Part shown: one piece after another, positions 1-5,903 of the stretch
Layout: the number at the start of each line of letters is the position of its first letter
Position numbering within the stretch: position 1 is the first letter of the stretch
Assembly: GCA_903970295.1 (NCBI GenBank)
Contig: CAJCHQ010000500.1
Location: 1 to 8,457, forward strand
Source: Bryobacterales bacterium
GTDB taxonomy: Bacteria; Cyanobacteriota; Vampirovibrionia; Obscuribacterales; Obscuribacteraceae
Reading direction: 5' to 3'
DNA length: 8,457 nt
Position numbers and translations under genes: made by a program
Notes under the pieces: generated by a model
What the model saw: the letters and a program-made list of their open reading frames with translations, nothing else
What the model was told of the DNA's origin: nothing
Database searches by the model: none

Positions 1-438
1 GTTCTTATGCGCTCTGGTCATAAACAAGTTACCCGCTTGCTGCAAGGGATTTGGTTGTGATGGCGTTCTCGGTGCCTCGATTTCCCGGCCGGTCGATTTG
101 AGCGCGCTCTGATACCACTGATTCACTACTAGTGGTGCGTCCTTGGTTTTGAAAATCGCCGATTTGGTGCTCACTCCACTTGGATTAGGGGCCGCTTCCA
201 TGTATTTGCTGTCGATCAAATTATTGCTGTAGACTGGCGCGTCGAACCCCGACGGCCTCTGACTCGACATTTGCGGCTGGTGCGCGGCTGCATATTTGGC
301 GTCTCCGCCAAGAATTTCAGCGGCGTGGCTTTTCTTATCTTGCTGCTCAGGCGTTGGTGCTGCCATTGCACTGCCCAGCAGCGAGGTCAATCCCAGTGCC
401 ATGAGGGTCTCATTCAAACGGCTTCGCTTCGCAAACAT
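1..438 (-). CDS. Exported protein of unknown function, C-terminus cut off by window edge
   Basis: An open frame of 146 codons runs from an ATG at 438 to base 1 with no stop, so the gene continues beyond the left edge. The start is supported by AGGAG at 445-449, six bases upstream. The N-terminus looks like a Sec signal peptide: a basic stretch (FAKRSR), a hydrophobic core around residues 12-24 (LMALGLTSLLGSA) and a likely signal peptidase I site after AMA at residues 24-26. The rest of the visible protein is hydrophilic and rich in Ala, Pro, Ser, Gln and Asn, with no domain I recognise and no Cys seen. It starts 48 bases after the stop of the TadG-like gene on the same strand and is probably the next gene of that operon, so a role in the envelope with the Tad-like proteins is plausible but unproven. 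Good confidence that it is a gene, none on function. Confidence 0.75.
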   Translation of the reverse strand, partial: MFAKRSRLNETLMALGLTSLLGSAMAAPTPEQQDKKSHAAEILGGDAKYAAAHQPQMSSQRPSGFDAPVYSNNLIDSKYMEAAPNPSGVSTKSAIFKTKDAPLVVNQWYQSALKSTGREIEAPRTPSQPNPLQQAGNLFMTRAHKN

Positions 439-444
439 CGCAAT

Positions 445-449
445 CTCCT
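445..449 (-). promoter_or_regulatory. Ribosome binding site for the exported protein
   Basis: AGGAG read on the minus strand, six bases before the ATG at 438. It is one of the best Shine-Dalgarno matches in the window and fixes the start of the edge-truncated gene. Confidence 0.7.
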
Positions 450-486
450 GAATCGTAGAAATAACAAACGGCCTGAGTATTGATCT

Positions 487-2061
487 TTAAGGGCAATCGC
501 AATCGCCGAAATAAGTTACCGTAGTCGTGCGCGCAATTTCGAGGGCTCCCAGACAGCCACCATAGCCGCTGCCCGGTGTCCACGTTCTGTTCGCTGTAAT
601 TTCGGTCATGAGCGGATAAATCCATTCGCCATAGCAGGTCAGATCTGTCAAACCCCAGCTAGGGCCAGGCATGTCCTCCGTTTCGAGTACGCCTGATTCG
701 CCGTCAGGATCGCCATTTACCCAGGGCGGAGCGACCGAGAGTGGCGTGCACATTAGAACGCATGAGGGATCGTTGACATCCCACGTCGAGTTGTAGATGG
801 CAAATTCTTGGTCTTCTGCCTCGGGCGAAATGATTGTGCCTTCCAATAGCCCCATCAATGCCCCCTTGGTATAGCCAGGATGAATTTCCTGCACCCGCTG
901 GTAAAGAGCATCGAATGTGGCAGAACCCATGGGAGGTATCGGTGGTAAGGCAAAAATACCTGTGAATAAAGTTGGGCCTGCTGCGTACTCCATACCGATT
1001 ACTTCGTAGGCGTCCAAGCTGCCGCAAGGCAGGGGAAACGTGTCAGGTTCTGCTTCGTCTGGTGTGAATCCGTAAGTGTCGTTGAACCATGGAATGCCAT
1101 TCGGGCACCAATCAAGTTGATTGGTATCCAATTTGATCTTGATGAAGCCGCTGGGAATCGCCAGAGGATAAGTCTTTTGCGGATTTGTTTGCACCCATGA
1201 CAAGGCTTGCTCACCCAGGTTTTGATTGTGAGTGGTGCCGCCTAATGTCGAAAAAGCATTCGGCAGCGGGTGAGTTTGCCAATCGGGAGGATCTGCCAGA
1301 GCTTTTTCGCAATCAGTGAGTGCGACCAGATGCGGTCTTTCGCCGAAGCGGAAAGGCACCTGCCAAAAATCAAGTCCGTTCACGTTATAGTCGTTGTAGC
1401 CGACGAGATAAGAGTGTGACGGATCGTTCGGCGGCACTTTCACCACCGGCATTGTCACGCCCGACGGTATCTGCGCCGCAGTCACATAGACATTACTTTC
1501 CATCGAGGCATCTAGATAGGACTGTTTCCAGTTGGAAAGGTCCGGTGCCACCATAACGCTGTTTTTGCCCAACATGTTTGTGGAATTGGCTTGAGCGAAA
1601 TCCAGGTACCATTGCTTCAAATTGTTGGGATCATCGAGAGCATCAGCCAACGAATCGCTGATTGCTTGGGCTGCTGCCTGCATGTTTTTAGCATTTTGTT
1701 GGGCGTCGGGAGTACCCATTGCTTCGGCATTAAGTGCGCAAAGAAATGCTTTTGCCCAGATCCGATTGACGTTTCTCAAACTGACATCAGTGCCTGGGGT
1801 CAGCGGCGTGGGCATGGTTGTGCCGTTTTCGGCAACGTCGGTGAATTGCTGCTGGTCGCCACCACCCAATTTCACACTGAAGGTCGCTGTTTGTTTGCCG
1901 ACGTTTAAGGCACCGGAATCGGTGGCATTTTTCGTCTCGCGTTCGCCGCCGAAATACATCGAAATGTAAAACAATCCGACACAGATGACGATGAACGCAA
2001 AAGCAAGTGCAGCTGCTAGTGCCAGGGCCGAACCCCTTTTTCTTTTTCTGGTTCGCATCAT
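487..2061 (-). CDS. TadG-like envelope protein (TadE/TadG N-terminal anchor, long exported domain)
   Basis: A 524-residue protein with a very basic N-terminus (RTRKRKRGS), then one hydrophobic segment at about residues 11-37, then the conserved-type sequence NATDSGAL at 45-52. That arrangement matches the Tad/TadG N-terminal domain, where a helix is followed by an N-A-x-D-x-A/G-A-L motif. In Flp/Tad pilus systems TadG is an inner-membrane-anchored protein with a large periplasmic part. Here the part after residue 53 is long, rich in Pro, Trp, Gly and Asn, and holds about a dozen scattered Cys, including a C-terminal CDCP, so disulfides are possible. I see no von Willebrand factor A metal site, which some TadG proteins have. 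Unlike the two TadE-like neighbours there is no Glu five residues after the Gly, so prepilin peptidase cleavage is not expected. Two ATGs lie back to back (2059-2061 and 2056-2058) with only a distant AAAGG upstream, so either may be used. It starts 19 bases after the TadE-like stop. Confidence 0.75.
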   Translation of the reverse strand: MMRTRKRKRGSALALAAALAFAFIVICVGLFYISMYFGGERETKNATDSGALNVGKQTATFSVKLGGGDQQQFTDVAENGTTMPTPLTPGTDVSLRNVNRIWAKAFLCALNAEAMGTPDAQQNAKNMQAAAQAISDSLADALDDPNNLKQWYLDFAQANSTNMLGKNSVMVAPDLSNWKQSYLDASMESNVYVTAAQIPSGVTMPVVKVPPNDPSHSYLVGYNDYNVNGLDFWQVPFRFGERPHLVALTDCEKALADPPDWQTHPLPNAFSTLGGTTHNQNLGEQALSWVQTNPQKTYPLAIPSGFIKIKLDTNQLDWCPNGIPWFNDTYGFTPDEAEPDTFPLPCGSLDAYEVIGMEYAAGPTLFTGIFALPPIPPMGSATFDALYQRVQEIHPGYTKGALMGLLEGTIISPEAEDQEFAIYNSTWDVNDPSCVLMCTPLSVAPPWVNGDPDGESGVLETEDMPGPSWGLTDLTCYGEWIYPLMTEITANRTWTPGSGYGGCLGALEIARTTTVTYFGDCDCP

Positions 2062-2080
2062 TTCAGATCTTTGCCTTTCT

Positions 2081-2512
2081 TTATTGAGAAACTGCCACGA
2101 CTGGTTGAGTCGCCTGGGCGACTACCGTCTCGGATGTAATGCCAGGAAATGGAACCGGCAAGCGCACCTTCACAATCGTTTGCACGATTACCCGATCCTG
2201 GGTCCAATCAACAGGTTTAGCTAGTTGAATAGTCGCCACTGTCGTCGGCTGGTATGCGGTCAACGCTTTTTCCGCTGCGCTTTGGGCTAATGATTCGGAC
2301 TGTTCATTGGCGGCAGCGCGCGCGGCGGTCGTGGCTGCAGCCTCGTTGATCGAGCTAGTGGTAACGAACACTAGCAGATCGAGCATGGCCAAAGCGAGTG
2401 GAATCAGGATCATACCACCGACGGCCACTTCGATCAGGCTGGTGCCTTTTGGTTTATGTATCGATCGAAGTGTCGAGCTCAGTTTGCTGGTTTTCAGATT
2501 ATTGATTCTCAC
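2081..2512 (-). CDS. TadE-like pseudopilin (143 aa)
   Basis: A short basic leader of 23 residues ends in Lys-Gly, followed by TSLIEV and a hydrophobic helix to about residue 50. This fits the class III (Tad) prepilin site: cleavage after G23 with Glu at +5 (E28). After the helix comes a small-residue stretch (NEAAATTAARAAA, 56-68) typical of TadE-like proteins, then an exported C-terminal part of about 75 residues without Cys. In Tad systems such pseudopilins are cut by a prepilin peptidase (TadV) and take part in pilus assembly or the export apparatus. The start is GTG at 2512; there is only a weak purine-rich site (AGAGAG, nine bases away). The gene lies between the other TadE-like gene (91-base gap) and the TadG-like gene (19-base gap), in the usual TadE-TadG order. 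A general type IV pilin-like protein is the alternative, but family-level confidence is good. Confidence 0.75.
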   Translation of the reverse strand: MRINNLKTSKLSSTLRSIHKPKGTSLIEVAVGGMILIPLALAMLDLLVFVTTSSINEAAATTAARAAANEQSESLAQSAAEKALTAYQPTTVATIQLAKPVDWTQDRVIVQTIVKVRLPVPFPGITSETVVAQATQPVVAVSQ

Positions 2513-2603
2513 GCGCTAACACTCTCTGATTCACGTTCTTGCTACTACACTAAAGATTCAATCCCAAAATTATGAGGGAATCGCTGAAATATTTCCGCAC
2601 ACC
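2513..2603 (-). other. Gap between the two TadE-like genes; no clear signal
   Basis: The 91 bases between the two pseudopilin genes are AT-richer than the coding DNA. They hold a CATAAT that resembles a -10 box on the minus strand, but no matching -35 at the right distance, and no stem long enough to be a terminator. I take it as an ordinary intra-operon spacer. Confidence 0.4.
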
Positions 2604-3176
2604 TTATGGGGGGGCATTGTCCTGATTCTCAAGCAGACGGTCACTGCTGATTGTGAAAGTGACAGGGGCGCTCAAGCCAGGCACATTGGGGATAATCGGC
2701 ACTGGCACAAAGGGTTTGATGCTACATGTAGTGGTGACAGTGACCATATGATCCTGCACTTTGTTCTGATCGATCTGACCGAGCTTATAAGAAATCTCGG
2801 TATTAGGTGGTCCGACTAAATTGACGAATTTGCCCAGCCCGGCATTTTGCCATTCATTGGGAATTGTTGTGCGGACAGCCCCCGCTGGATCCTCTGCGTC
2901 CTCGTAATTCAAAAGTGAAGCCTCGTGCGTTTGCAAATTGTTTAATACAAACACCGAACCATATGACAAACACATGCCAAGCAAAACCAGCATGGGAAAG
3001 AAAAAGCACATAAGGAGAATCCACAATGCCGGTCCCATTTCAGCCATGCCAGCCCCGCCATTGGCATTACGCGAGCCAACACGAGCTCCTGATCGCAAGC
3101 CATAGCTTGAGTGGCAGCTGCCGTTACCGCTGAAATACCTATAAATTCTGCCTGTGGAAGTGTAAGTTCTGTTCAT
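2604..3176 (-). CDS. TadE-like pseudopilin with long leader (190 aa)
   Basis: The protein has a long hydrophilic leader rich in Arg, Ser, Gly and Tyr (residues 1-41), then Gly41 followed by AGMAEM and a strongly hydrophobic helix (about 47-78), then an exported domain of about 110 residues ending in DNAPP. Gly41 with Glu46 at +5 fits a class III (Tad) prepilin peptidase site. I chose the ATG at 3176 because AGGA lies eight bases upstream (3185-3188). The same frame stays open further up and could start at a TTG at 3275 (223 aa), but no ribosome binding site precedes it. The chosen ATG overlaps the TGA of a 43-codon ORF as ATGA, which suggests translational coupling. It lies downstream of the kinase gene and upstream of the second TadE-like gene. 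Two pseudopilins plus a TadG-like protein recall the TadE/TadF/TadG set, so this may play the TadF role (inference). Confidence 0.7.
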   Translation of the reverse strand: MNRTYTSTGRIYRYFSGNGSCHSSYGLRSGARVGSRNANGGAGMAEMGPALWILLMCFFFPMLVLLGMCLSYGSVFVLNNLQTHEASLLNYEDAEDPAGAVRTTIPNEWQNAGLGKFVNLVGPPNTEISYKLGQIDQNKVQDHMVTVTTTCSIKPFVPVPIIPNVPGLSAPVTFTISSDRLLENQDNAPP

Positions 3177-3304
3177 CGCATTTGTCCTGCCCGCGGGCCA
3201 CAGCTGTTTGACGCGCTTGCGAAAATAATTAGGCGGATCGTCTCGGTCGAGAGGTAAGAACTGGATGAATGGCAAGAGCTCGCTCGTCTGGTGTTTTGCA
3301 TCAT
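3173..3304 (-). CDS. Possible small ORF (43 aa) bridging the kinase and TadE-like genes
   Basis: A minus-strand frame begins with two consecutive ATGs (3302-3304 and 3299-3301) that overlap the TGA stop of the kinase gene (3301-3303). It ends with a TGA (3173-3175) that overlaps the ATG of the TadE-like gene as ATGA. A full AGGAGG lies at 3306-3311, one base before the first ATG and four before the second; the second is the more usable. The predicted peptide is Ser- and Arg-rich with two Cys, no membrane segment and no family I know. Its base composition is not strongly protein-like, and another frame over the same bases also looks plausible, so it may act as a coupling leader rather than make a functional protein. 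The overlaps and the strong AGGAGG are direct observations; translation is inference. Confidence 0.35.
   Translation of the reverse strand: MMQNTRRASSCHSSSSYLSTETIRLIIFASASNSCGPRAGQMR
3185..3188 (-). promoter_or_regulatory. Ribosome binding site deciding the start of the long-leader TadE-like gene
   Basis: AGGA on the minus strand, eight bases before the ATG at 3176. It favours this start over the in-frame TTG at 3275, which has no Shine-Dalgarno match. Confidence 0.45.
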
Positions 3305-4779
3305 CCCTCCTGTCTGTAGGAGAGAGCTATCGTTTCAGCGGCCCGGCGCAAATCAGCTGCAGTTGGATATCGCAGTTCGGGATCTTTTTCCAGACACTTC
3401 TTGATTAACAGATCGATCGGCGATCCTTCAATAATGTCTTCGCGCAGAGTCGAAACTGATGGTGCTGTTTCCATCAGCTGCTTGGCCATGAGCACACCAA
3501 GATCTTCGGCCTCGAAGGGCAGACGGCCGGTGATCATCTCGAAGATAACGACGCCCAGCGAGTAAATGTCGGCTCTAGTGTCGAGAGGCTTATCTTTGAA
3601 TTGCTCCGGCGACATGTATTCAGGTGTGCCTGTGATCCGACCGGCTCGGGTCAGACGTTTGTCGGCGCTGTCCAGCAAGTGCGCGATGCCGAAGTCGACG
3701 ATCTTCACCCAGTCCGGGCGATCCGAGCGTTCCTGCAAAATGATGTTATCAGGTTTCAAATCGCGATGAATGATCCCTGTCGCATGCGCTTCTTCTAGCC
3801 CTCGACAGATTTGCATGATGATCTGGCAAGCAACCGGAACAGTCGGAGGACCGTGCTGTTCCACTTTGTCAGCCAGGTTTGAGCCTTTAATGAATTCCAT
3901 GATCAAGAAGGGTTGCTTCTTATTGATGAAACCAAAGTCGTAAACGGCGACGATATTCGGATGATTCAGGCGAGCCAAAACCTTAGCCTCGCGCTCGAAA
4001 CGCTGGAGCGCATTCTTGCTCGAATTGAGCGCACCATGAACGACTTTGACGACAACGGTGCGTTCCATCGTCGTGTGTCTGGCCAGATAAAGTACCGCCA
4101 TGCCACCTTCGGCGAGCACCGATTGAATAAGATATTTGCCTTCGAGAGTCTTGCCGACCAGGGCCAATTCCGAAGCCGGCGACGAATCGATTTCGACACT
4201 GTCTTCCTGAATCAGCCTGCGCGGACGTTCTTCGGTGAAGTTGATTTCGTGCCTGGTCAAATTGACGGCGCCGGTTTTTCGTCCGGAGGTCTGATTGACC
4301 CAGTCTGATACTTCCTTCAAATTGCCCAGTGCTTTTGTGGTTGTCGAGGAATCTGTCTGTGATGACCCTGCCTGTGATGATTCTGCCTGCGTAGCGGATG
4401 TACCTGGTGATGTGTTGGCCGGCGTTGCCAATGGTGCTGCCTGCGTGTTGAGCGGAGTGGCATCTTGCGCGGAGGTCGCTCTGGCAGGACCCGGGTCCAA
4501 CCAGGGTTTTAATGCTGATCCGTCAACGCCGCAGAATTTCGCGTAAGCCGGGAATTTGTGCCCGCACTTTATACATTCCATTGCCGATAAAGGGCTGCGC
4601 GCCGCTGACGGCGAATCCCGATCGCTCAGATCGCAGGGCACAAGTTCAGTGCCATCGAAGCCGCAAAAGGCAGTTTCTGGATGAAAGTGTGCACCACATT
4701 TGGTGCACAAAGTTTCGCCCTGAAAGCTCCCGGCACTGTTGTCCGCGTGGTTGCCTGCTAGTTGCGATTCCGGCTTCAC
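3301..4779 (-). CDS. Cytosolic Hanks-type Ser/Thr protein kinase with two N-terminal zinc ribbons
   Basis: A 492-residue protein kinase. Two ribbon motifs open it: C25-x2-C28 with C39-x2-D42-G, and C69-x2-C72 with C83-x2-D86-G, so Asp stands where the fourth Cys would be. A Ser/Thr/Ala/Gln-rich linker follows (about 95-150). The kinase domain spans about 215-485: a Gly-rich loop with LAEGGMAVLYLA (222-233), catalytic Lys245, the C-helix with a likely Glu264, HRDLKPDN (338-345), DFG (362-364), GTPEYMSPE (384-392), DIYSLG from Asp404 and the late Arg470. All catalytic residues are present, so it should be active. There is no transmembrane segment and no PASTA or other sensor domain after the kinase; the ribbons or partner proteins may supply input. 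The GTG start at 4779 has GAGAGG four bases upstream, overlapping the stop of the preceding gene, which suggests translational coupling to the zinc-ribbon membrane protein. Substrates are unknown; the co-transcribed Tad-like proteins or their partners are candidates. Confidence 0.93.
   Translation of the reverse strand: MKPESQLAGNHADNSAGSFQGETLCTKCGAHFHPETAFCGFDGTELVPCDLSDRDSPSAARSPLSAMECIKCGHKFPAYAKFCGVDGSALKPWLDPGPARATSAQDATPLNTQAAPLATPANTSPGTSATQAESSQAGSSQTDSSTTTKALGNLKEVSDWVNQTSGRKTGAVNLTRHEINFTEERPRRLIQEDSVEIDSSPASELALVGKTLEGKYLIQSVLAEGGMAVLYLARHTTMERTVVVKVVHGALNSSKNALQRFEREAKVLARLNHPNIVAVYDFGFINKKQPFLIMEFIKGSNLADKVEQHGPPTVPVACQIIMQICRGLEEAHATGIIHRDLKPDNIILQERSDRPDWVKIVDFGIAHLLDSADKRLTRAGRITGTPEYMSPEQFKDKPLDTRADIYSLGVVIFEMITGRLPFEAEDLGVLMAKQLMETAPSVSTLREDIIEGSPIDLLIKKCLEKDPELRYPTAADLRRAAETIALSYRQEG
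4353..4397 (-). repeat. Three imperfect 15-bp tandem repeats in the kinase linker
   Basis: Units at 4353-4367, 4368-4382 and 4383-4397. The first two differ at a few bases and the third is more diverged. They encode a pentapeptide ladder of the type x-x-S-S-Q/T in the low-complexity linker between the zinc ribbons and the kinase domain. Length change in units of five residues would keep the frame. Confidence 0.6.
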
Positions 4780-4783
4780 GATT

Positions 4784-4789
4784 CCTCTC
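4784..4789 (-). promoter_or_regulatory. Ribosome binding site for the kinase, overlapping the upstream stop codon
   Basis: GAGAGG on the minus strand ends four bases before the GTG at 4779. Its first G is the last base of the TAG that ends the upstream gene, so ribosomes finishing that gene are placed to start the kinase. Confidence 0.6.
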
Positions 4790-5667
4790 TACTGCGGCGC
4801 CAATTTCAGGGGTTCCGGATAGCCGACTACAGTGGGTCGTCCATCTTCTAGAGTAATCATACCGAAAGCAGTTTTGTAACCCGGTGCCTCGATGTACATT
4901 CGATACTTGCCCGGCTGCAACTGAGGCAGGTCGACCAGCCCATCCTGACGCAGCTTGGCATAAGCCACTTCGCGATTTTGCTCCTCTTCCAGGGTGATCT
5001 GTGACGGCAAAGGTTGCGCGTAAACAATCAGCGGATGGCCAGCCCAGTGGAAAGGTTCGAGATCGCGCCTGAAGTGATTGTCGCCGGCAATCGAAGCCCA
5101 TGCAGCCAATCCTAGCGCACCGCCTAAAACCAGGCATACGGCTATAGTCACGGGAGAGATTATTTTCGGGTCCGAAATCTCCGCCTTTTCTAAGCGTCGC
5201 AAATTTTCCACCTTGGCTAATGGGGCATCTGGTTTTTTCCAACAAAATGTTTTTCTTCTGCCTGGGCCGATTTTTCTTATCCCCTGACCATTACCTGATT
5301 CCTGGCCTGCCCCGCTAACAGATTGTTGCCCGTGTCCGTTACCCGACCCCGGTGCTTGACTCGACCCCTGGCCGTTGCTCGCGCTTGTTCCGCGCCCAGG
5401 TCCGCTTACCTGGTCCCCGCGGGATGATCGTTCGTCGGCTGACGCGACCGTTGCCGCGTCCATTTTTGCTCCGCAAGTTGTGCAGAAGTTAAGGCTGAAT
5501 TGATCGAGTGAATTGCATTTTGGACAAAGACAATCGCTCGTTGGCGATTTCTGCGGCTGGTTGCTTTGGGTATCGGCACCGCAGCGCAGACAAAACCACA
5601 AACCCGTAGGGGTCTGCTCATCGCAGGTTTGGCAAGGTGTGGTTAAAGTGAGAGCGGGATCAGACAT
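4789..5667 (-). CDS. Zinc-ribbon, single-pass membrane protein with PEGA-like external domain
   Basis: A 292-residue protein in four parts. Two zinc ribbons lie at the N-terminus: C12-x2-C15 with C26-x2-C29, and C48-x2-C51 with C62-x2-C65. A Gly/Ser/Gln/Asn-rich linker covers about 83-131, with loosely repeated S-G-N-G-Q/H-G units. One transmembrane helix sits at about 169-193. The C-terminal part (about 210-290) holds LPQLQPGKYRMYIEAPGYK, the L-x-PG-x-Y ... PGY pattern of PEGA or carboxypeptidase-regulatory-like beta domains. Basic residues before the helix (RRLEK) suggest ribbons inside and the PEGA-like domain outside. It is the first gene of the block, with the kinase start nine bases after its stop; both carry double zinc ribbons, so they may interact or share a regulator (inference). 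The ATG at 5667 follows the divergent intergenic region and has no good Shine-Dalgarno match; no in-frame alternative looks better. Function is not known. Confidence 0.75.
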   Translation of the reverse strand: MSDPALTLTTPCQTCDEQTPTGLWFCLRCGADTQSNQPQKSPTSDCLCPKCNSLDQFSLNFCTTCGAKMDAATVASADERSSRGDQVSGPGRGTSASNGQGSSQAPGSGNGHGQQSVSGAGQESGNGQGIRKIGPGRRKTFCWKKPDAPLAKVENLRRLEKAEISDPKIISPVTIAVCLVLGGALGLAAWASIAGDNHFRRDLEPFHWAGHPLIVYAQPLPSQITLEEEQNREVAYAKLRQDGLVDLPQLQPGKYRMYIEAPGYKTAFGMITLEDGRPTVVGYPEPLKLAPQ

Positions 5668-5706
5668 TGTGCTGGCCGGGGGCGGGAGGCCGTGGCGGTT
5701 CTTCCA

Positions 5707-5712
5707 AGTATA
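5707..5712 (-). promoter_or_regulatory. Candidate -10 box for the kinase/Tad-like block
   Basis: TATACT on the minus strand, five of six bases of the sigma-70 -10 consensus, about 40 bases before the ATG at 5667. There is no convincing -35 at 16-18 bases, so this is a weak call. Confidence 0.25.
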
Positions 5713-5798
5713 TTCGCAGTGCCTTTAAATTTCACCAACTGCGTTGAAGCAAAGCGGCTTCAGTCAAAGAGGGTGCTGCTGTTGAATATACTCTCATT

Positions 5799-5830
5799 CA
5801 GTTTCAGATTGCTTTCGAGGCTCGAAACTG
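5799..5830. promoter_or_regulatory. Nested inverted repeats, possible operator
   Basis: An inner perfect inverted repeat, TTTCGAG-G-CTCGAAA (5813-5827), lies inside the reach of an outer pair CAGTTTC (5799-5805) and GAAACTG (5824-5830). The right outer arm shares bases with the inner arm, so the two pairings are alternatives. Placed between the divergent genes, this could be a binding site for a dimeric regulator. No T-run follows on either strand, so it is not an ordinary terminator. Confidence 0.35.
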
Positions 5831-5873
5831 GCGACACAGGCAATTTGGCGATGCGCTAAGGGTCTGATTTCAG

Positions 5874-5879
5874 TAGAAT
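5874..5879 (+). promoter_or_regulatory. Candidate -10 box for the polyproline membrane protein gene
   Basis: TAGAAT matches five of six bases of the -10 consensus and lies 24 bases before the ATG at 5904, giving a short leader. No good -35 is visible at 17 bases, so confidence is low. Confidence 0.25.
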
Positions 5880-5903
5880 GATAGACACCCATCGGAACAA
5901 TAG

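Larger units (their letters stand above)
5668..5903. promoter_or_regulatory. Divergent intergenic region between the two gene blocks
   Basis: These 236 bases separate the first gene of the minus block from the first gene of the plus block, so at least two outward promoters are expected here. The region holds a pair of inverted GAATATACT copies (5707-5715 minus, 5784-5792 plus), nested inverted repeats at 5799-5830 and a TAGAAT at 5874-5879. No -35 box matches well at the usual spacing, which may point to activator-dependent or non-housekeeping promoters. I see no RNA gene in it. Confidence 0.6.

Noticed and set aside
271..483. 70-codon plus-strand frame near the left edge
   Set aside because: It is opposite the edge-truncated exported protein, which has a signal peptide and a good ribosome binding site.
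1591..1969. Two plus-strand frames (105 and 115 codons) opposite the TadG-like gene
   Set aside because: Antisense to a gene with clear family features; compositions look like complement artefacts.
487..2061. von Willebrand factor A domain in the TadG-like protein
   Set aside because: Some TadG proteins have one, but no D-x-S-x-S metal-site motif is visible here.
3913..4308. 131-codon plus-strand frame opposite the kinase
   Set aside because: It lies antisense to the kinase domain, whose motifs are unmistakable; no ribosome site or family support.
4646..5245. 199-codon minus-strand frame spanning the junction of the kinase and zinc-ribbon genes
   Set aside because: It overlaps two well-supported genes in another frame and its product is Arg/Gly/Cys-rich with no recognisable pattern; a shadow frame.
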